Below, in pieces: positions 19,330 to 27,935 of a stretch of 64,000 nucleotides of DNA. The stretch comes from Brevundimonas sp. M20 (GTDB taxonomy: Bacteria > Pseudomonadota > Alphaproteobacteria > Caulobacterales > Caulobacteraceae), in contig NZ_CP041243.1 of the NCBI RefSeq assembly GCF_006547065.1, forward strand, positions 1,193,001 through 1,257,000. The letters are read 5' to 3'. Positions within the stretch are counted from its first letter, which is position 1. Every line of letters starts with the position of its first letter. A model generated the notes under the pieces. That model worked only from the letters and a program-made list of their open reading frames with translations. It had not been told where the DNA came from and ran no database searches. The position numbers were made by a program, and so were the translations under genes.

Positions 19330-19785
19330 ATGACTGATACCAACACGATGACTGTCCGCACGCCCTGGCACCTTTGGGTGGTCGGGGTGCTGTCTCTGCT
19401 GTGGAACGGCTTCGGCGCCTTTGACTTCATCAGCACCACCACGCGGGGCGAGGCCTATTTCCGCGAGTCCGGCTTCGATCAGCCGATGATCGACTATTTC
19501 AACGCCATGCCGACCTGGATGTATGTCCCGTGGGTGCTTGGCGTCTGGGGCGCGGTGATCGGCACGATCCTGCTGCTGGTCCGGCGCAGATGGGCGGTGC
19601 ACGCCTTCGCCCTGTCGTTCCTCGGCGCGCTGGTGAGCCTGATCTACGGCAAGTTCATCGATGCGCCGCCTCCGCCGCCGCCGGGCATGGAGATGATGCA
19701 GTGGATGCCGTTCGTCATCCTCGCCATCGCCGCCTTCCTGCTCTGGTACGCCTGGAGCATGGCGAAGAAGGGCGTTCTGCGCTGA
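19330..19785 (+). CDS. Hypothetical integral membrane protein
   Basis: 151 aa with four hydrophobic helices (about 15-33, 63-83, 90-108, 125-143). A Pro run (PPPPPP) followed by GMEMMQWM lies before the last helix. The N terminus is short and Thr-rich. The start ATG follows GGGAGGGGACC, a strong ribosome binding site. No domain is recognised. It is followed by another small membrane protein in the same direction. Confidence 0.7.
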   Translation: MTDTNTMTVRTPWHLWVVGVLSLLWNGFGAFDFISTTTRGEAYFRESGFDQPMIDYFNAMPTWMYVPWVLGVWGAVIGTILLLVRRRWAVHAFALSFLGALVSLIYGKFIDAPPPPPPGMEMMQWMPFVILAIAAFLLWYAWSMAKKGVLR

Positions 19786-19830
19786 CAGGAACGGCTTGGG
19801 TCGGGTGCGGATCGTGCTAAGCGGTCGGGC

Positions 19831-20250
19831 ATGCAGATCGTCGCTCCCCGCCGCACCCTGACCCTCGCCGCCGCCTGCCTGATCGGGGTGGGGGTGCTGA
19901 TCCAGTGGCTGCTGGGCTATCGGCTCAATCCGGGCTCGGCGCCGCTGGTCGAGATCGTGGCGCTGGTCCTGTGCGGCGCGGCCATCATCCTGATGGTGGC
20001 TCCGCAGGCGCGGGGACGGCCGCTGATGGGCGCCGGTCTGGGCTTCATCCTGATGTGCTGGGCGGTTCATCTGAACGCCCGCCTGTCCGTCTTCCTCGAG
20101 ACCGAGGCGGGCGGCGACGTCATCGGCGCCCACCGCATCCTTCTGGCCACCCTGTTCGCGGCGCCGTTCGCCGGCCTGATCGTCGGCGTCATCTGCGGGC
20201 TGCTGGTCCGCGCCGGCCGCATCCGCTTCGCGCCCAAGGCCGCGTCGTGA
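19831..20250 (+). CDS. Hypothetical membrane protein
   Basis: 139 aa with four hydrophobic segments (about 10-30, 40-57, 65-82, 103-127) and a basic C terminus. Its stop overlaps the GTG start of the next pseudouridine synthase gene (GTGA), so the two are translationally coupled. No family is recognised. Confidence 0.7.
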   Translation: MQIVAPRRTLTLAAACLIGVGVLIQWLLGYRLNPGSAPLVEIVALVLCGAAIILMVAPQARGRPLMGAGLGFILMCWAVHLNARLSVFLETEAGGDVIGAHRILLATLFAAPFAGLIVGVICGLLVRAGRIRFAPKAAS

Positions 20251-20972
20251 GCACCCGCGCGCCGGCCGAACTGACGCCTGAAGAGATCGCCGCCGTCCGC
20301 TCGTGGGTGATCCACGAGGACGAGCATGTGCTGGCCTTCAACAAGCCGTCGGGCCTGTCCAGTCAGGGCGGGCGGATTCAGGCGCATACGCTGGACGACC
20401 TGCTGTGGGCCTTCATGCGCTCGAACGGCAAGCGGCCCGAACTGGTGCACCGACTGGACCGCGACACTTCCGGGGTCATCATCGCAGCGCGGACCAAGCC
20501 CGCCGCCGGTTTCCTCGGCAAGGCGTTGCAGGCGCGGCGGTTCAGGAAGACCTATCAGGCCCTGCTGTCGGCGGCGCCCGAGCCGCGCGCCGGGACCATC
20601 GACACCCCCCTGATGCGGCAGGAGATCGGGCGTGAAAGCTACACCCGCGCCGTCACCGCCGACACGCCGGGCGCCCAGGCGGCGCTGAGCCGTTATCGCA
20701 CCCTGTCGTCGTCGGAGGAGGGGGCTCTGGTCGAGCTGGACCCCGCCACCGGCAGGATGCACCAGCTGCGCGTCCATATGGCCTCCATCGGCCGTCCGAT
20801 GGTGGGCGACGTCCGCTACGGCGGCGCGCTGACCTTCGCCGGCCGCGCGGCGCCGAGGCTGATGCTCCACGCGTCGAAGCTGGTCTTCCCGCACCCGTCC
20901 GGCGGCTACGTCACCGTCGAGGCGCCGTTGCCGGAGGACTTCTTGGCGCTGAAGGCGGCGGGGGGGCTTTAA
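20247..20972 (+). CDS. RluA-family RNA pseudouridine synthase (no S4 domain)
   Basis: 241 aa from a GTG start that overlaps the preceding stop. The catalytic motif is LVHRLDRDTSGVIIA, with the aspartate in RLDRD. Also seen are FNKPSGLSSQGG and GRMHQLRVHMASIGRPMVGD. There is no N-terminal S4 domain, which points to an RluA or TruC-like subgroup acting on rRNA or tRNA. The exact uridine cannot be told from sequence alone. Confidence 0.88.
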   Translation: MSTRAPAELTPEEIAAVRSWVIHEDEHVLAFNKPSGLSSQGGRIQAHTLDDLLWAFMRSNGKRPELVHRLDRDTSGVIIAARTKPAAGFLGKALQARRFRKTYQALLSAAPEPRAGTIDTPLMRQEIGRESYTRAVTADTPGAQAALSRYRTLSSSEEGALVELDPATGRMHQLRVHMASIGRPMVGDVRYGGALTFAGRAAPRLMLHASKLVFPHPSGGYVTVEAPLPEDFLALKAAGGL

Positions 20973-21102
20973 CCCTCCGTCACGGCGCGAAGCCGCGCCG
21001 CGCCACCTCCCCACTGGGTGGAGAGGCGAATTCCAGCCTCACCTCTCCAGCGAAGCTGGGGAGGGGGATCATGCGAGCCGGAGGCGAAGCATGGTGGAGG
21101 GG
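20973..21102. repeat. Dispersed palindromic repeat, copy A
   Basis: It starts with CCCTCCGTCACGGCGCGAAG directly behind the preceding stop and contains CCTCCCCACT-type and AGCTGGGGAGGGGG arms and a closing GTGGAGGGG. A 36-base block at 20974-21009 and a 20-base block at 21061-21080 recur essentially unchanged at 26591-26626 and 26641-26660. No coding potential is evident. Confidence 0.85.
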
Positions 21103-21171
21103 TGAAGCCGCCGCCGCTGGCCGGAACCACCGTCCGCCGCTACGGTTACCTCCCCAATACGGAGCACCGTC

Positions 21172-21675
21172 ATGAAGCGCCTTGTCCTGCCTGTGATCCT
21201 CGCCGCCGGTCTCGGCCTGTCGGCCTGCGCCAGCCTGGCCCCCTACGGCGCCCAGCAGTCCGCGCGCGGGCAGGGCTATTCCGAGCAGCGGATCGAGAAC
21301 AACCGCTACCGCGTCACCTACAACGGCGTCGGCGCGCCCGGGCCGGTGGCCGACTACGCCCTGCTGCGCGCCGCGGAACTGACCACCGCGCAGGGCTATG
21401 ACTGGTTCGAGGTCACCCAGCGCTGGATCGACGGCAGCCCCGACAGCGCCGGCGGCGTGCGCCCCAGCGTGGGCGTCGGCTACGGCGGCGGCAGCTATCG
21501 CGGGCCCTATGGCAGCCGGTACTCCACCTCCGGCGTGGGCGTGGGCGTCGGCCTGAACTTCAGCGGCCCGTCCCCGACCTCGACCTCGCTGGAAGTCGTC
21601 ATGGGCCGTGGCGCGAAACCGGATCGCCCGGAGGTGTATGACGCCCGGGGGGTGCAGGATGCGCTGCGGCGGTAA
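21172..21675 (+). CDS. Conserved lipoprotein (CC0125/CC1285-like)
   Basis: 167 aa. The signal peptide ends in the lipobox LSAC (Cys19). The core has GYSEQRIENNRYRVTYNGVG and YALLRAAELTTAQGYDWFEV, a pattern I associate with a Caulobacterales lipoprotein family (moderate certainty). A Gly/Tyr/Ser-rich middle (GVGYGGGSYRGPYGSRYS) follows. Likely outer-membrane anchored; function unknown. An imperfect palindrome begins inside its stop codon. Confidence 0.75.
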   Translation: MKRLVLPVILAAGLGLSACASLAPYGAQQSARGQGYSEQRIENNRYRVTYNGVGAPGPVADYALLRAAELTTAQGYDWFEVTQRWIDGSPDSAGGVRPSVGVGYGGGSYRGPYGSRYSTSGVGVGVGLNFSGPSPTSTSLEVVMGRGAKPDRPEVYDARGVQDALRR

Positions 21676-21778
21676 GTGAATAGTGGCTAGTGGTTAGTGG
21701 ATCGCCGCCGCCGATATCCGGCGAAGCGGGCTCGGCTCGTGACGCCGCCACCCACTAATCACTGATCACCAATCACTT
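21674..21778. repeat. Long imperfect palindrome between convergent genes
   Basis: A 27-base arm (21674-21700) built of TAGTGG/TTAGTGG units is matched by its complement (21752-21778, built of CACTAATCACTGATCACC-like units) at 21 of 27 positions. A GC-rich centre (CCGATATCCGG) lies between. It may serve as a bidirectional terminator for the genes converging here. The arm style recalls the element at 55798-55883. Confidence 0.7.
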
Positions 21779-21816
21779 CCCGGCACGACGCCAGCCGGTC
21801 AGCGCCGGCGCCTGCG

Positions 21817-23055
21817 TCAGCGCCCCCGCGTCAGCGCCCGGTACTCCACCAGCCGTTCCTTGTCGCGGCGGACCTGATCGGCGACGGCGTTGTCGACGTC
21901 CAGCGAGGCGTAGCGGACCCAGCCGTCGACGCCGAGCTTCTCCTGAACCGCCGCCACCGGCGTGCGCCAGCGGAAGTAGGACAGCCAGCTGACCCCGAGG
22001 CCCAGCACCACCGCCAGCGCCTGCAGGGCGCGGAAGGCGACGGCGTCGCTCGGCGCGGGCTCCAGCAGGAAGATCGCCAGCCAGACGATAAACACCAGCG
22101 GCGTCATGATCCGCTGCGCCCAGCGCATCCAGTAGCGCTCGCGCCGGACACGCCACAGCTCCATCTGAACGTACTTTTCGAGGTACTCCATCCGCGCGCC
22201 GATCCACATGGTCAGGCGGGTCAGATAGAGGGCGCGACGGCCCCAGCCCTTGCCGTCCATCTGGTACTGGGTCTCGGCCTGATCGGCCATGGCGCGGGCG
22301 CTGGTGAACAGGTTCTGCAGCTCGCGCGTCCGGGTCACGATCTCGCGCGACAGCTCGTAGGAGTCGTTCTCCAGCTGGAACCGGTACTGGATGAACAGGA
22401 TCGCCTGCGCGGCCCAGAAAATCCCGACCACGGCCAGCATGGCGGCGACGGCGAGGCCGAGTCCCATCGGCGGCGAACCGGTCCAGGCCGAGAACCAGGT
22501 CGGCCCCAGCGTGGCCAGCAGGGTGAAGCCGATCAGGGCGGCCAGCTGGCTGCCCCGCTTGACCGAGACGTGCACCATCAGCGCCCTGAACACCCGGCGG
22601 CCGTAGTCGTGGATCAGCTTGCGGATGTCGCTGTCGACCGGGAAACGTTCCTCGATCTGGCGGCTGAACAGGACGTGGAAGCGGTCCGGCTTGCCCTCGG
22701 TCTCCCAGAAGGGGAACAGGTCCAGCGGCTGGTTGAAATACTCGTCGATATGGCTCGACACCGCGGCCACCGAGGCCGGGTCGTAGGAGAAATACTCGCT
22801 GTCCTGAATGGGGCGCAGGATGCCGTCGGCGCTGCGCAGCGGCGGCGCCGAGGTGTGCGAGGTCGGCTGCGGCGCCTCGCGGTTCGGGGCCTCCTGCGCG
22901 CCCGGCGGCGGCGGGTTCGGCGCGGCCTGCAGGCGCTCGTCGGCGCCATGGCCGCCGTGGCCGCCGTCGTTCAGTGCGCCGAACGGCTCGGGCTCCGGCG
23001 CATTGTGCGGATGCGCGTTGGGGTTCGGGGCGTGGTTGTGATCGTCGTGCGACAT
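21817..23055 (-). CDS. Hypothetical membrane protein with disordered N terminus
   Basis: 412 aa. Residues 1-80 are His/Asn/Pro-rich (MSHDDHNHAPNPNAHPHNAP) and could bind metal, though this is inference. Two hydrophobic hairpins lie at about 165-215 and 310-360. Between them is a helical stretch with SREIVTRTRELQNLFTSARA. The start MSHDDHNH was picked over an upstream frame without family character. It is probably an inner-membrane protein; no family is assigned. Confidence 0.65.
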   Translation of the reverse strand: MSHDDHNHAPNPNAHPHNAPEPEPFGALNDGGHGGHGADERLQAAPNPPPPGAQEAPNREAPQPTSHTSAPPLRSADGILRPIQDSEYFSYDPASVAAVSSHIDEYFNQPLDLFPFWETEGKPDRFHVLFSRQIEERFPVDSDIRKLIHDYGRRVFRALMVHVSVKRGSQLAALIGFTLLATLGPTWFSAWTGSPPMGLGLAVAAMLAVVGIFWAAQAILFIQYRFQLENDSYELSREIVTRTRELQNLFTSARAMADQAETQYQMDGKGWGRRALYLTRLTMWIGARMEYLEKYVQMELWRVRRERYWMRWAQRIMTPLVFIVWLAIFLLEPAPSDAVAFRALQALAVVLGLGVSWLSYFRWRTPVAAVQEKLGVDGWVRYASLDVDNAVADQVRRDKERLVEYRALTRGR

Positions 23056-23196
23056 GGCGCTTCGGCGGTCCCTTGAGTCTCGATGGACGCGACTATGGCA
23101 GATCACGCCGCCCGGCGGACGGTGTTCTCTCACGACGCGAAGCGCCGCTGTTCAGCTATCGCTGTTAACCTTGCCCGGGGGCAAGTGAAGTTTCGG

Positions 23197-23598
23197 TCAG
23201 GAGGGCCATGTGGGCTGCAGCGCCCAGATAAGGGCCGCCCCTCCGACGACCGAGAATGGCGCGATCAGCCGCACGGCAGTCACCGGGATGCGCGCCGCCC
23301 ACCAGGTCGAATAGGTCGAGTGCCAACGCCGAGGCAGAACCGCCAGAACCAGCGCCGACACGATCAGGAAGCCGCCGAATACGGTCAGGATCAAAGGCGC
23401 GTGCGAGAGCTCGGCTGCGCCGATGATCGCCGCGCCGATCAGGGCCCGGACGGCCATCTCGCCGAAATGGATGGCGGGGCTGCTTCCCATGGCGGCGAGA
23501 ACGCCCAGCGCCTGACGCGGCCTGAGCCCCATCCAGACGCCGAGGCCGATGAGCCAGAGGCCCGCGGTCAGGCCAATGATCTGTGCAACGCCCGCCAC
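23197..23598 (-). CDS. Hypothetical small membrane protein
   Basis: 133 aa from a GTG start with AAGGGAT ahead of it, and four predicted helices. It is divergent from crcB with only 45 bases between the two starts, so the promoters must overlap. No recognised domain. Confidence 0.6.
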   Translation of the reverse strand: MAGVAQIIGLTAGLWLIGLGVWMGLRPRQALGVLAAMGSSPAIHFGEMAVRALIGAAIIGAAELSHAPLILTVFGGFLIVSALVLAVLPRRWHSTYSTWWAARIPVTAVRLIAPFSVVGGAALIWALQPTWPS

Positions 23599-23643
23599 GC
23601 GCGATCCCTTCGCAATGCCGCAATCGGCGCTATAAGCCGCACC

Positions 23644-24030
23644 ATGACACGTTTTCTCATCGTTGCAGCCGGGGGCGCGCTCGGCGCCATGGCCCGCTAC
23701 GGGCTGGGGCGACTGCTGCCCGTGACGGCGGGCTGGCCTTGGCCGACGCTGACGGCCAATGTGGTCGGCGGGCTGCTGATGGGCGTGCTGACCGGCTGGT
23801 TGGCCTTCAGGGGCGGGACGCACGGCGAGAACATCCGCCTGTTCGCCGCCGTCGGCGTGCTGGGCGGCTTCACCACCTTCTCGGCCTTCTCGCTGGAGAC
23901 GGCCCTGATGATCGAGCGCCGTCAGTTCGCCATGGCTTCGGGCTATGTCGCCGTTTCGGTGGTCGTTTCGATCACCACCCTGTTTATCGGCCTGATGCTG
24001 GCCCGCCGCGCTTTCGGAGCCGCACTTTGA
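23644..24030 (+). CDS. crcB: Fluoride channel CrcB/Fluc
   Basis: 128 aa with four membrane helices; works as a dual-topology dimer to expel fluoride. Diagnostic residues: GGALGAMARYGLGRL at the N terminus, TANVVGG with the conserved Asn, and GGFTTFSAFSLET with the Phe-box. The 45-base upstream gap is too short for the usual crcB riboswitch, and none is seen. Its stop overlaps the TTG start of an RluC-like gene. Confidence 0.93.
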   Translation: MTRFLIVAAGGALGAMARYGLGRLLPVTAGWPWPTLTANVVGGLLMGVLTGWLAFRGGTHGENIRLFAAVGVLGGFTTFSAFSLETALMIERRQFAMASGYVAVSVVVSITTLFIGLMLARRAFGAAL

Positions 24031-25085
24031 CCGACGAGACGTACAATCCCGCTGACGGCGAGCCCGCCGACGCGACCCCGGACGCCCCCAAACGCGAGGT
24101 CCAGACGATCTATGTGGCCGAGGCCGAGGACGGCATCCGGCTGGACCGCTGGTTCCGTCGCCGCTGGCCGCACCTGTCGAATATCCAGGTGCAGAAGATG
24201 GCCCGCAGCGGCCAGATCCGCGTCGACGGCGCCCGCATCAAGCCTGAGGGCCGCCTGACCGCAGGCGCCGCCGTGCGTGTGCCGCCGATCCCGGACGACA
24301 CCTCGCGGCAGGCGGGCGACGCCCATACCCTGTCCGAGAAGGACATCGCCTTCGCCAAGTCGCTGGTCATCTACGAAGACGACATGGTCATCGCCCTGAA
24401 CAAGCCGCACGGTCTGGCCGTGCAGGGTGGGACGAAGACCAGCCGTCACGTCGATCGCCTGCTGGGCGCCTGGGGCGAGGGGATGGACCGTCCGCGTCTG
24501 GTCCACCGCCTCGACCGCGACACCTCGGGCGTGCTGCTGCTCGGCAAGGGACCGGAGGCGGCCAAGCGCCTCGCCGGCGCCTTCGCCCGCCGTCAGGCCA
24601 AGAAGACCTACTGGGCCATCGTCATCGGCAACCCCAAGCCGTCGGCGGGCCAGATCGACATGCCGCTGAAGAAGACCGGCATCAACGACTTCGAGATGAT
24701 GCGCCCGGCCGAGCGCAAGGATCCACGCGCCGAACCGGCCGAGACGGCCTTCACCACCATCAGCCGCGCCGCCCACCGCGCCGCGTGGATGGCGCTGCGC
24801 CCCTTCACCGGCCGCACCCACCAGCTGCGCGCCCACATGGCCGCCATCGGCCACCCGATCCTGGGCGATCCCAAATACGGTGACGACAAGTCGCGCGAAC
24901 TGTCCGGTGGCCTGAAGCTGCAACTTCACGCCCGCCGCATCGAGCTGGACCATCCCGCGGGCGGCAAGCTGATCGTCGAGGCGCCGATGGGCCCCGAGAT
25001 GAAGGCCGGCTTCGCCCACTTCGGTTTCGACCCGCACGAGGCGGATGGGGAAGACCCGTTCGAGGGAGTCCGCCGCCAGCGATGA
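24027..25085 (+). CDS. RluC-like 23S rRNA pseudouridine synthase
   Basis: 352 aa from a TTG start overlapping the crcB stop (TTGA). An S4 domain (about 35-90: IRLDRWFRRRWPHLSNIQVQ) precedes the RluA-type catalytic domain with LVHRLDRDTSGVLLLGKG. The acidic N terminus (about 25 residues) is unlike E. coli RluC. The target is probably large-subunit rRNA. The HAD phosphatase gene overlaps its stop by four bases. Confidence 0.9.
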   Translation: MTDETYNPADGEPADATPDAPKREVQTIYVAEAEDGIRLDRWFRRRWPHLSNIQVQKMARSGQIRVDGARIKPEGRLTAGAAVRVPPIPDDTSRQAGDAHTLSEKDIAFAKSLVIYEDDMVIALNKPHGLAVQGGTKTSRHVDRLLGAWGEGMDRPRLVHRLDRDTSGVLLLGKGPEAAKRLAGAFARRQAKKTYWAIVIGNPKPSAGQIDMPLKKTGINDFEMMRPAERKDPRAEPAETAFTTISRAAHRAAWMALRPFTGRTHQLRAHMAAIGHPILGDPKYGDDKSRELSGGLKLQLHARRIELDHPAGGKLIVEAPMGPEMKAGFAHFGFDPHEADGEDPFEGVRRQR

Positions 25086-25753
25086 CCCGCCCTCTCGCAG
25101 TTTTCGACATCGACGGCACCCTGGTCGACAGCCGGGCCTCCATCCACCGCGCGGCGGTCGAGGCGGCGCGCGACATGGGCCTGCCGGAACCAGAGTACGA
25201 CCGCGTCCGCATGATCGTGGGCCTGAGCCTGCACAAGGCCCTGCATACGCTGGAGCCCCAGCTGACCGACGCCGAACTGGCCGACTTCGTGGCCGGCTTC
25301 CAGCGCAGCTTCCGCCGGATGTACGAGGCCGGGCACGAGGAGCCGCTATACGACGGCGCCATGGACCATCTGCGCCGCCTGCACCGGGACGGCTGGCGTC
25401 TGGCGCTGGCCACCGGCCAGAACCGCCGCGGCGTGGCCCGCAATCTGGCGCGTCAGGGTTGGGGCGAAATCTTCCTGTCCTCGCACTGCGCCGAGGACGG
25501 CCCCGGCAAGCCGGACCCAGCCATGCTGCACGCCGCCATGGCCGCCTGCGGCGCGGATGCGGCCTCGACCGTGATGATCGGCGACACCGCGCATGACGCC
25601 GCCATGGCCGTCAACGCGGGCGTCCTGCCGCTGGGCGTCGGCTGGGGCTTCCATACGGCCGAGGAACAGATCGCTGGCGGCGCCCGCCATGTGGCGAAAA
25701 GCTTCGGCGAACTGAACGTGGTGCTGGACGGCTTCGCCCGCGCCGCCGCCTGA
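25082..25753 (+). CDS. HAD-family hydrolase (phosphoglycolate-phosphatase-like)
   Basis: 223 aa. Motif I is FDIDGTLVDS (nucleophile Asp9, acid Asp11), motif II is LALATGQ, and motif III/IV are GKPDP and MIGDTAHDAAM. The alpha-helical cap between residues 16 and 85 fits the Gph/subfamily IA group. It is coupled to the RluC-like gene (ATGA). The substrate is likely a small phosphate ester. Confidence 0.88.
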   Translation: MTRPLAVFDIDGTLVDSRASIHRAAVEAARDMGLPEPEYDRVRMIVGLSLHKALHTLEPQLTDAELADFVAGFQRSFRRMYEAGHEEPLYDGAMDHLRRLHRDGWRLALATGQNRRGVARNLARQGWGEIFLSSHCAEDGPGKPDPAMLHAAMAACGADAASTVMIGDTAHDAAMAVNAGVLPLGVGWGFHTAEEQIAGGARHVAKSFGELNVVLDGFARAAA

Positions 25754-25767
25754 TTTCGAGAGTTTCG

Positions 25768-26529
25768 ATGTCGCACATCCCCCCGCTTGATCCCATGGTC
25801 GCCGCGAAGAAGGGCTTTCGCGAGTCCGAGGAGCGACTGAAGCGCTTCTGGAAGGTCGTGGACTTGTCGGAAGGCGAGGGCGGCTGGACCGTCCTGCTCG
25901 ACGGTCGCGCGCCGAAGACGCCCGCCCATGCGAAGCTGACCCTGCCGACCGGGGCCTCCGCGCGTCTCGTCGCCGACGAATGGGCCGCGCAGGGCGAGTT
26001 CATCGACCCCGCCACCATGCCCGCCACCCGTCTGGCCTCGACCGCCATCGACCGGGTCAGTCAGGTGCGCGAGGCCGTGGCCGACGAGGTCGCCGCCTAT
26101 GCCGGGTCTGACCTGCTCTGCTACCCCGCCGAGGCGCCCGGCTCGCTGGTCGAGCAGCAGGCGCGCGAGTGGGGGCCGTGGCGCGACTGGGCGCGGGAAC
26201 TGGGCGTGCCGCTGGCGCTGGCCGAGGGCATCACCCACAAGCCGCAGGACCCCGCCGCCGTCGCCCGCGTGCGCGAACTGGCGCTGGAGCTGGACGACTT
26301 CGCCCTGACCGGTCTGGCCGCCGTCACGCCCCTGCTGGGCTCGGCCGTGCTGGGTCTGGCGGTCCAGCGCGGCGTTCTGGGCGGCGAATTGGCCTTCGAC
26401 CTGTCCCGCATCGACGAGGCCTTCCAGGAATCCCGCTGGGGCGTGGACGAGGAGAACGCCCTGCGCACCGCCGCCCGCCGCGCCGAGGCCGTGCTGTTCG
26501 ACCGGTGGTTCCGCAGTCTCGAAGCCTGA
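25768..26529 (+). CDS. ATP12-family F1-ATPase assembly chaperone
   Basis: 253 aa. It matches the alphaproteobacterial and mitochondrial ATP12 type (KRFWKVVDL near the N terminus, LDGRAPKTPAHAKLTLPT, DEWAAQGEFIDPATMPATRL, SDLLCYPAEAP, WGVDEENALRT). Mitochondrial Atp12 holds the alpha subunit before F1 assembly; the bacterial role is inferred. It is the last gene of the crcB-to-ATP12 run and ends at an intergenic repeat. Confidence 0.9.
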   Translation: MSHIPPLDPMVAAKKGFRESEERLKRFWKVVDLSEGEGGWTVLLDGRAPKTPAHAKLTLPTGASARLVADEWAAQGEFIDPATMPATRLASTAIDRVSQVREAVADEVAAYAGSDLLCYPAEAPGSLVEQQAREWGPWRDWARELGVPLALAEGITHKPQDPAAVARVRELALELDDFALTGLAAVTPLLGSAVLGLAVQRGVLGGELAFDLSRIDEAFQESRWGVDEENALRTAARRAEAVLFDRWFRSLEA

Positions 26530-26684
26530 CCCCTCCGTCTCTCCGGCTTCGCCGTCGAGCCACCTCCCCACTGCGTGGAGAGGTGAGAACCCCTCCGTCA
26601 CGGCGCGAAGCCGCGCCGCGCCACCTCTCCACGCAGTGGGGAGGGGGATCATGCGAGCCGCATGGCGAAGTATGGTGGAGGGGT
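26530..26684. repeat. Dispersed palindromic repeat, copy B (double)
   Basis: Two CCCTCCGTC-headed units lie side by side: a shorter one at 26530-26589 and a fuller one at 26590-26684. Arms CCACCTCTCCACGCAGTGGG and GTGGAGAGGTG pair within the element. The fuller unit shares long identical blocks with copy A at 20973-21102. It ends ten bases before the first palindromic operator of the next operon. Confidence 0.85.
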
Positions 26685-26694
26685 TGTCCGATCT

Positions 26695-26765
26695 CACTTT
26701 CCAATCCGGAAAATTATCACTTGCCAACATGGAAAGTGACGTCTAGCTTTCCAATATGGAAAGTG
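26695..26765 (+). promoter_or_regulatory. Three-copy palindromic operator
   Basis: Three copies of CACTTTCC-N5-GGAAAGTG. Copy 1 (26695-26715) keeps CACTTTCC and GGAAA. Copy 2 (26718-26738) has both 8-base arms with one mismatch. Copy 3 (26745-26765) keeps CTTTCC and all of GGAAAGTG. Centres are 23 and 27 bases apart. A weak TTGCCA-17-TAGCTT promoter would run through copies 2 and 3. The likely binder is the winged-helix protein encoded two genes downstream (autoregulation, inferred). Confidence 0.8.
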
Positions 26766-26776
26766 AGGAGGTCGCC

Positions 26777-27226
26777 ATGACGGAGAACCAAACCCCCGAG
26801 GAAGCCCTCGCCGCCATCAGGGCCGCGCGGGGGGAGGTGGGACGGTCGCTGGACTATCACCCGATCTGGGATGTGGTCGGCGGCATCCCCGTGGCCGTTA
26901 TGGTCGGCGGGCAGGGCCTGCCGCCGCCCTGGAGCACCCTGACGGTGGTGTTCGGCATCCTCGGCGTCGTCTGGATGATGAACGCGTGGAAGGCCCGCTA
27001 CGGCTGGTGGGTGAACGGCTACAGCCCCAGGAAGGCCCGCTGGGTCTCCTACGCCCTGGTCGCCCTGATCCTCCCGCTGATGGTCTCGGGTCTGTGGACC
27101 AGCTTGTGGGACGGCCCCTGGTGGCTGCCGCTGGTCAACGCGGTCATCGCCTGGGTCATCATGTCCATCGGCAGCCGCGTCTGGATGAAGGTCTATCGCA
27201 AGGAACTGGCCGGGGCCGACGCATGA
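26777..27226 (+). CDS. Hypothetical membrane protein, first gene of a regulated operon
   Basis: 149 aa. The start MTENQTPEEALAAIRAARGE was chosen because GAGGAGG lies eight bases ahead; an ATG at 26756 falls inside the operator. Three to four hydrophobic helices: about 35-50, 54-70, 88-105 and 118-136. The short N-terminal cytosolic helix is polar. It overlaps the regulator gene (ATGA). No known family was recognised; proteins like this often accompany small winged-helix regulators as sensors or targets, but this is inference. Confidence 0.65.
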   Translation: MTENQTPEEALAAIRAARGEVGRSLDYHPIWDVVGGIPVAVMVGGQGLPPPWSTLTVVFGILGVVWMMNAWKARYGWWVNGYSPRKARWVSYALVALILPLMVSGLWTSLWDGPWWLPLVNAVIAWVIMSIGSRVWMKVYRKELAGADA

Positions 27227-27513
27227 GCGACGTGCCTGTCTTCGACCCCCTCCTGCACGCCCCCGGCCGCCTGCAGATCGGCGCCATCCTGTCCCGCGTC
27301 GACGAGGCCGAGTTCGCCATGATCCGCGACGCGATCAAGGTCTCGGACTCGGTCCTGTCCAAACACCTGAAGCAGCTGGAAGAGGTGGGCTATATCAAGC
27401 TGACCAAGGCGGCGCAGGACGGGCGGCAGCGCACGTGGATCAACTTCACCATGACCGGCAAACTGGCCTTCAAGGCCCATGTGGCGGAGTTGCAGAGGTT
27501 GGCGGGGGCTTGA
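27223..27513 (+). CDS. Winged-helix transcriptional regulator (HTH_34/MarR-like)
   Basis: 96 aa. It begins with FDPLLHAPGRLQIGAILSRV, then a helix-turn-helix (FAMIRDAIKVSDSVLSKHLK), a wing (KLTKAAQDGRQRTWINFTMT) and a C-terminal helix. This matches the single-domain winged-helix family used as local repressors. The start overlaps the preceding stop by four bases, and its own stop overlaps the next start (TTGA). It probably binds the triple palindrome ahead of the operon. Confidence 0.85.
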   Translation: MSDVPVFDPLLHAPGRLQIGAILSRVDEAEFAMIRDAIKVSDSVLSKHLKQLEEVGYIKLTKAAQDGRQRTWINFTMTGKLAFKAHVAELQRLAGA

Positions 27514-27839
27514 AAAACCTCCTCTTCCTCTGCTCCCGAAACCGTCTGCGCTCGCCCACCGCCGAGCAGGTGTTCGCGCGCCACCCCGGCGTCGAGACCG
27601 CCTCCGCCGGGCTGGCGCCGGATGCGGAGGAGGAGTGTTCGGTCGAACTTGTTGAACGGGCCGACATCATCTTCGTGATGGAGAAGGCGCACCGGTCGAA
27701 GTTGCAGCGCCGCTTCGGCAAACACCTGAAGCGCGCCCGGGTGATCCGCCTCGACATCCCCGACGACTACGCCTTCATGCAGCCCGAGTTGGTGGCCCTT
27801 CTGGAGAAGAAGGTGGAACCGCACCTTCGTCGCCTATAG
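27510..27839 (+). CDS. Low-molecular-weight protein tyrosine phosphatase-like protein
   Basis: 109 aa from a TTG start coupled to the regulator gene. The loop CSRNRLRSP (Cys8-X5-Arg14-Ser) is the phosphatase P-loop signature. IIFVMEKAHRSKLQRRFG follows, and DIPDDY near residue 90 could supply the general acid. It is shorter than classical LMW-PTP (about 150 aa) and fits the predicted-phosphatase group COG4551. The substrate is unknown. Confidence 0.82.
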   Translation: MKNLLFLCSRNRLRSPTAEQVFARHPGVETASAGLAPDAEEECSVELVERADIIFVMEKAHRSKLQRRFGKHLKRARVIRLDIPDDYAFMQPELVALLEKKVEPHLRRL

Positions 27840-27935
27840 ATTGATGTGTGTTAACTTCACCAAACTTTGAGTTGTGATCCAGTGTCCCGGCGCGTCCCAT
27901 CCATTTGCGCAAAAAGCGCAATCAGGGAGGATCGT

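Noticed and set aside
23599..23643. Fluoride riboswitch ahead of crcB
   Set aside because: Only 45 bases separate the divergent starts, and the conserved fluoride aptamer features are not seen.
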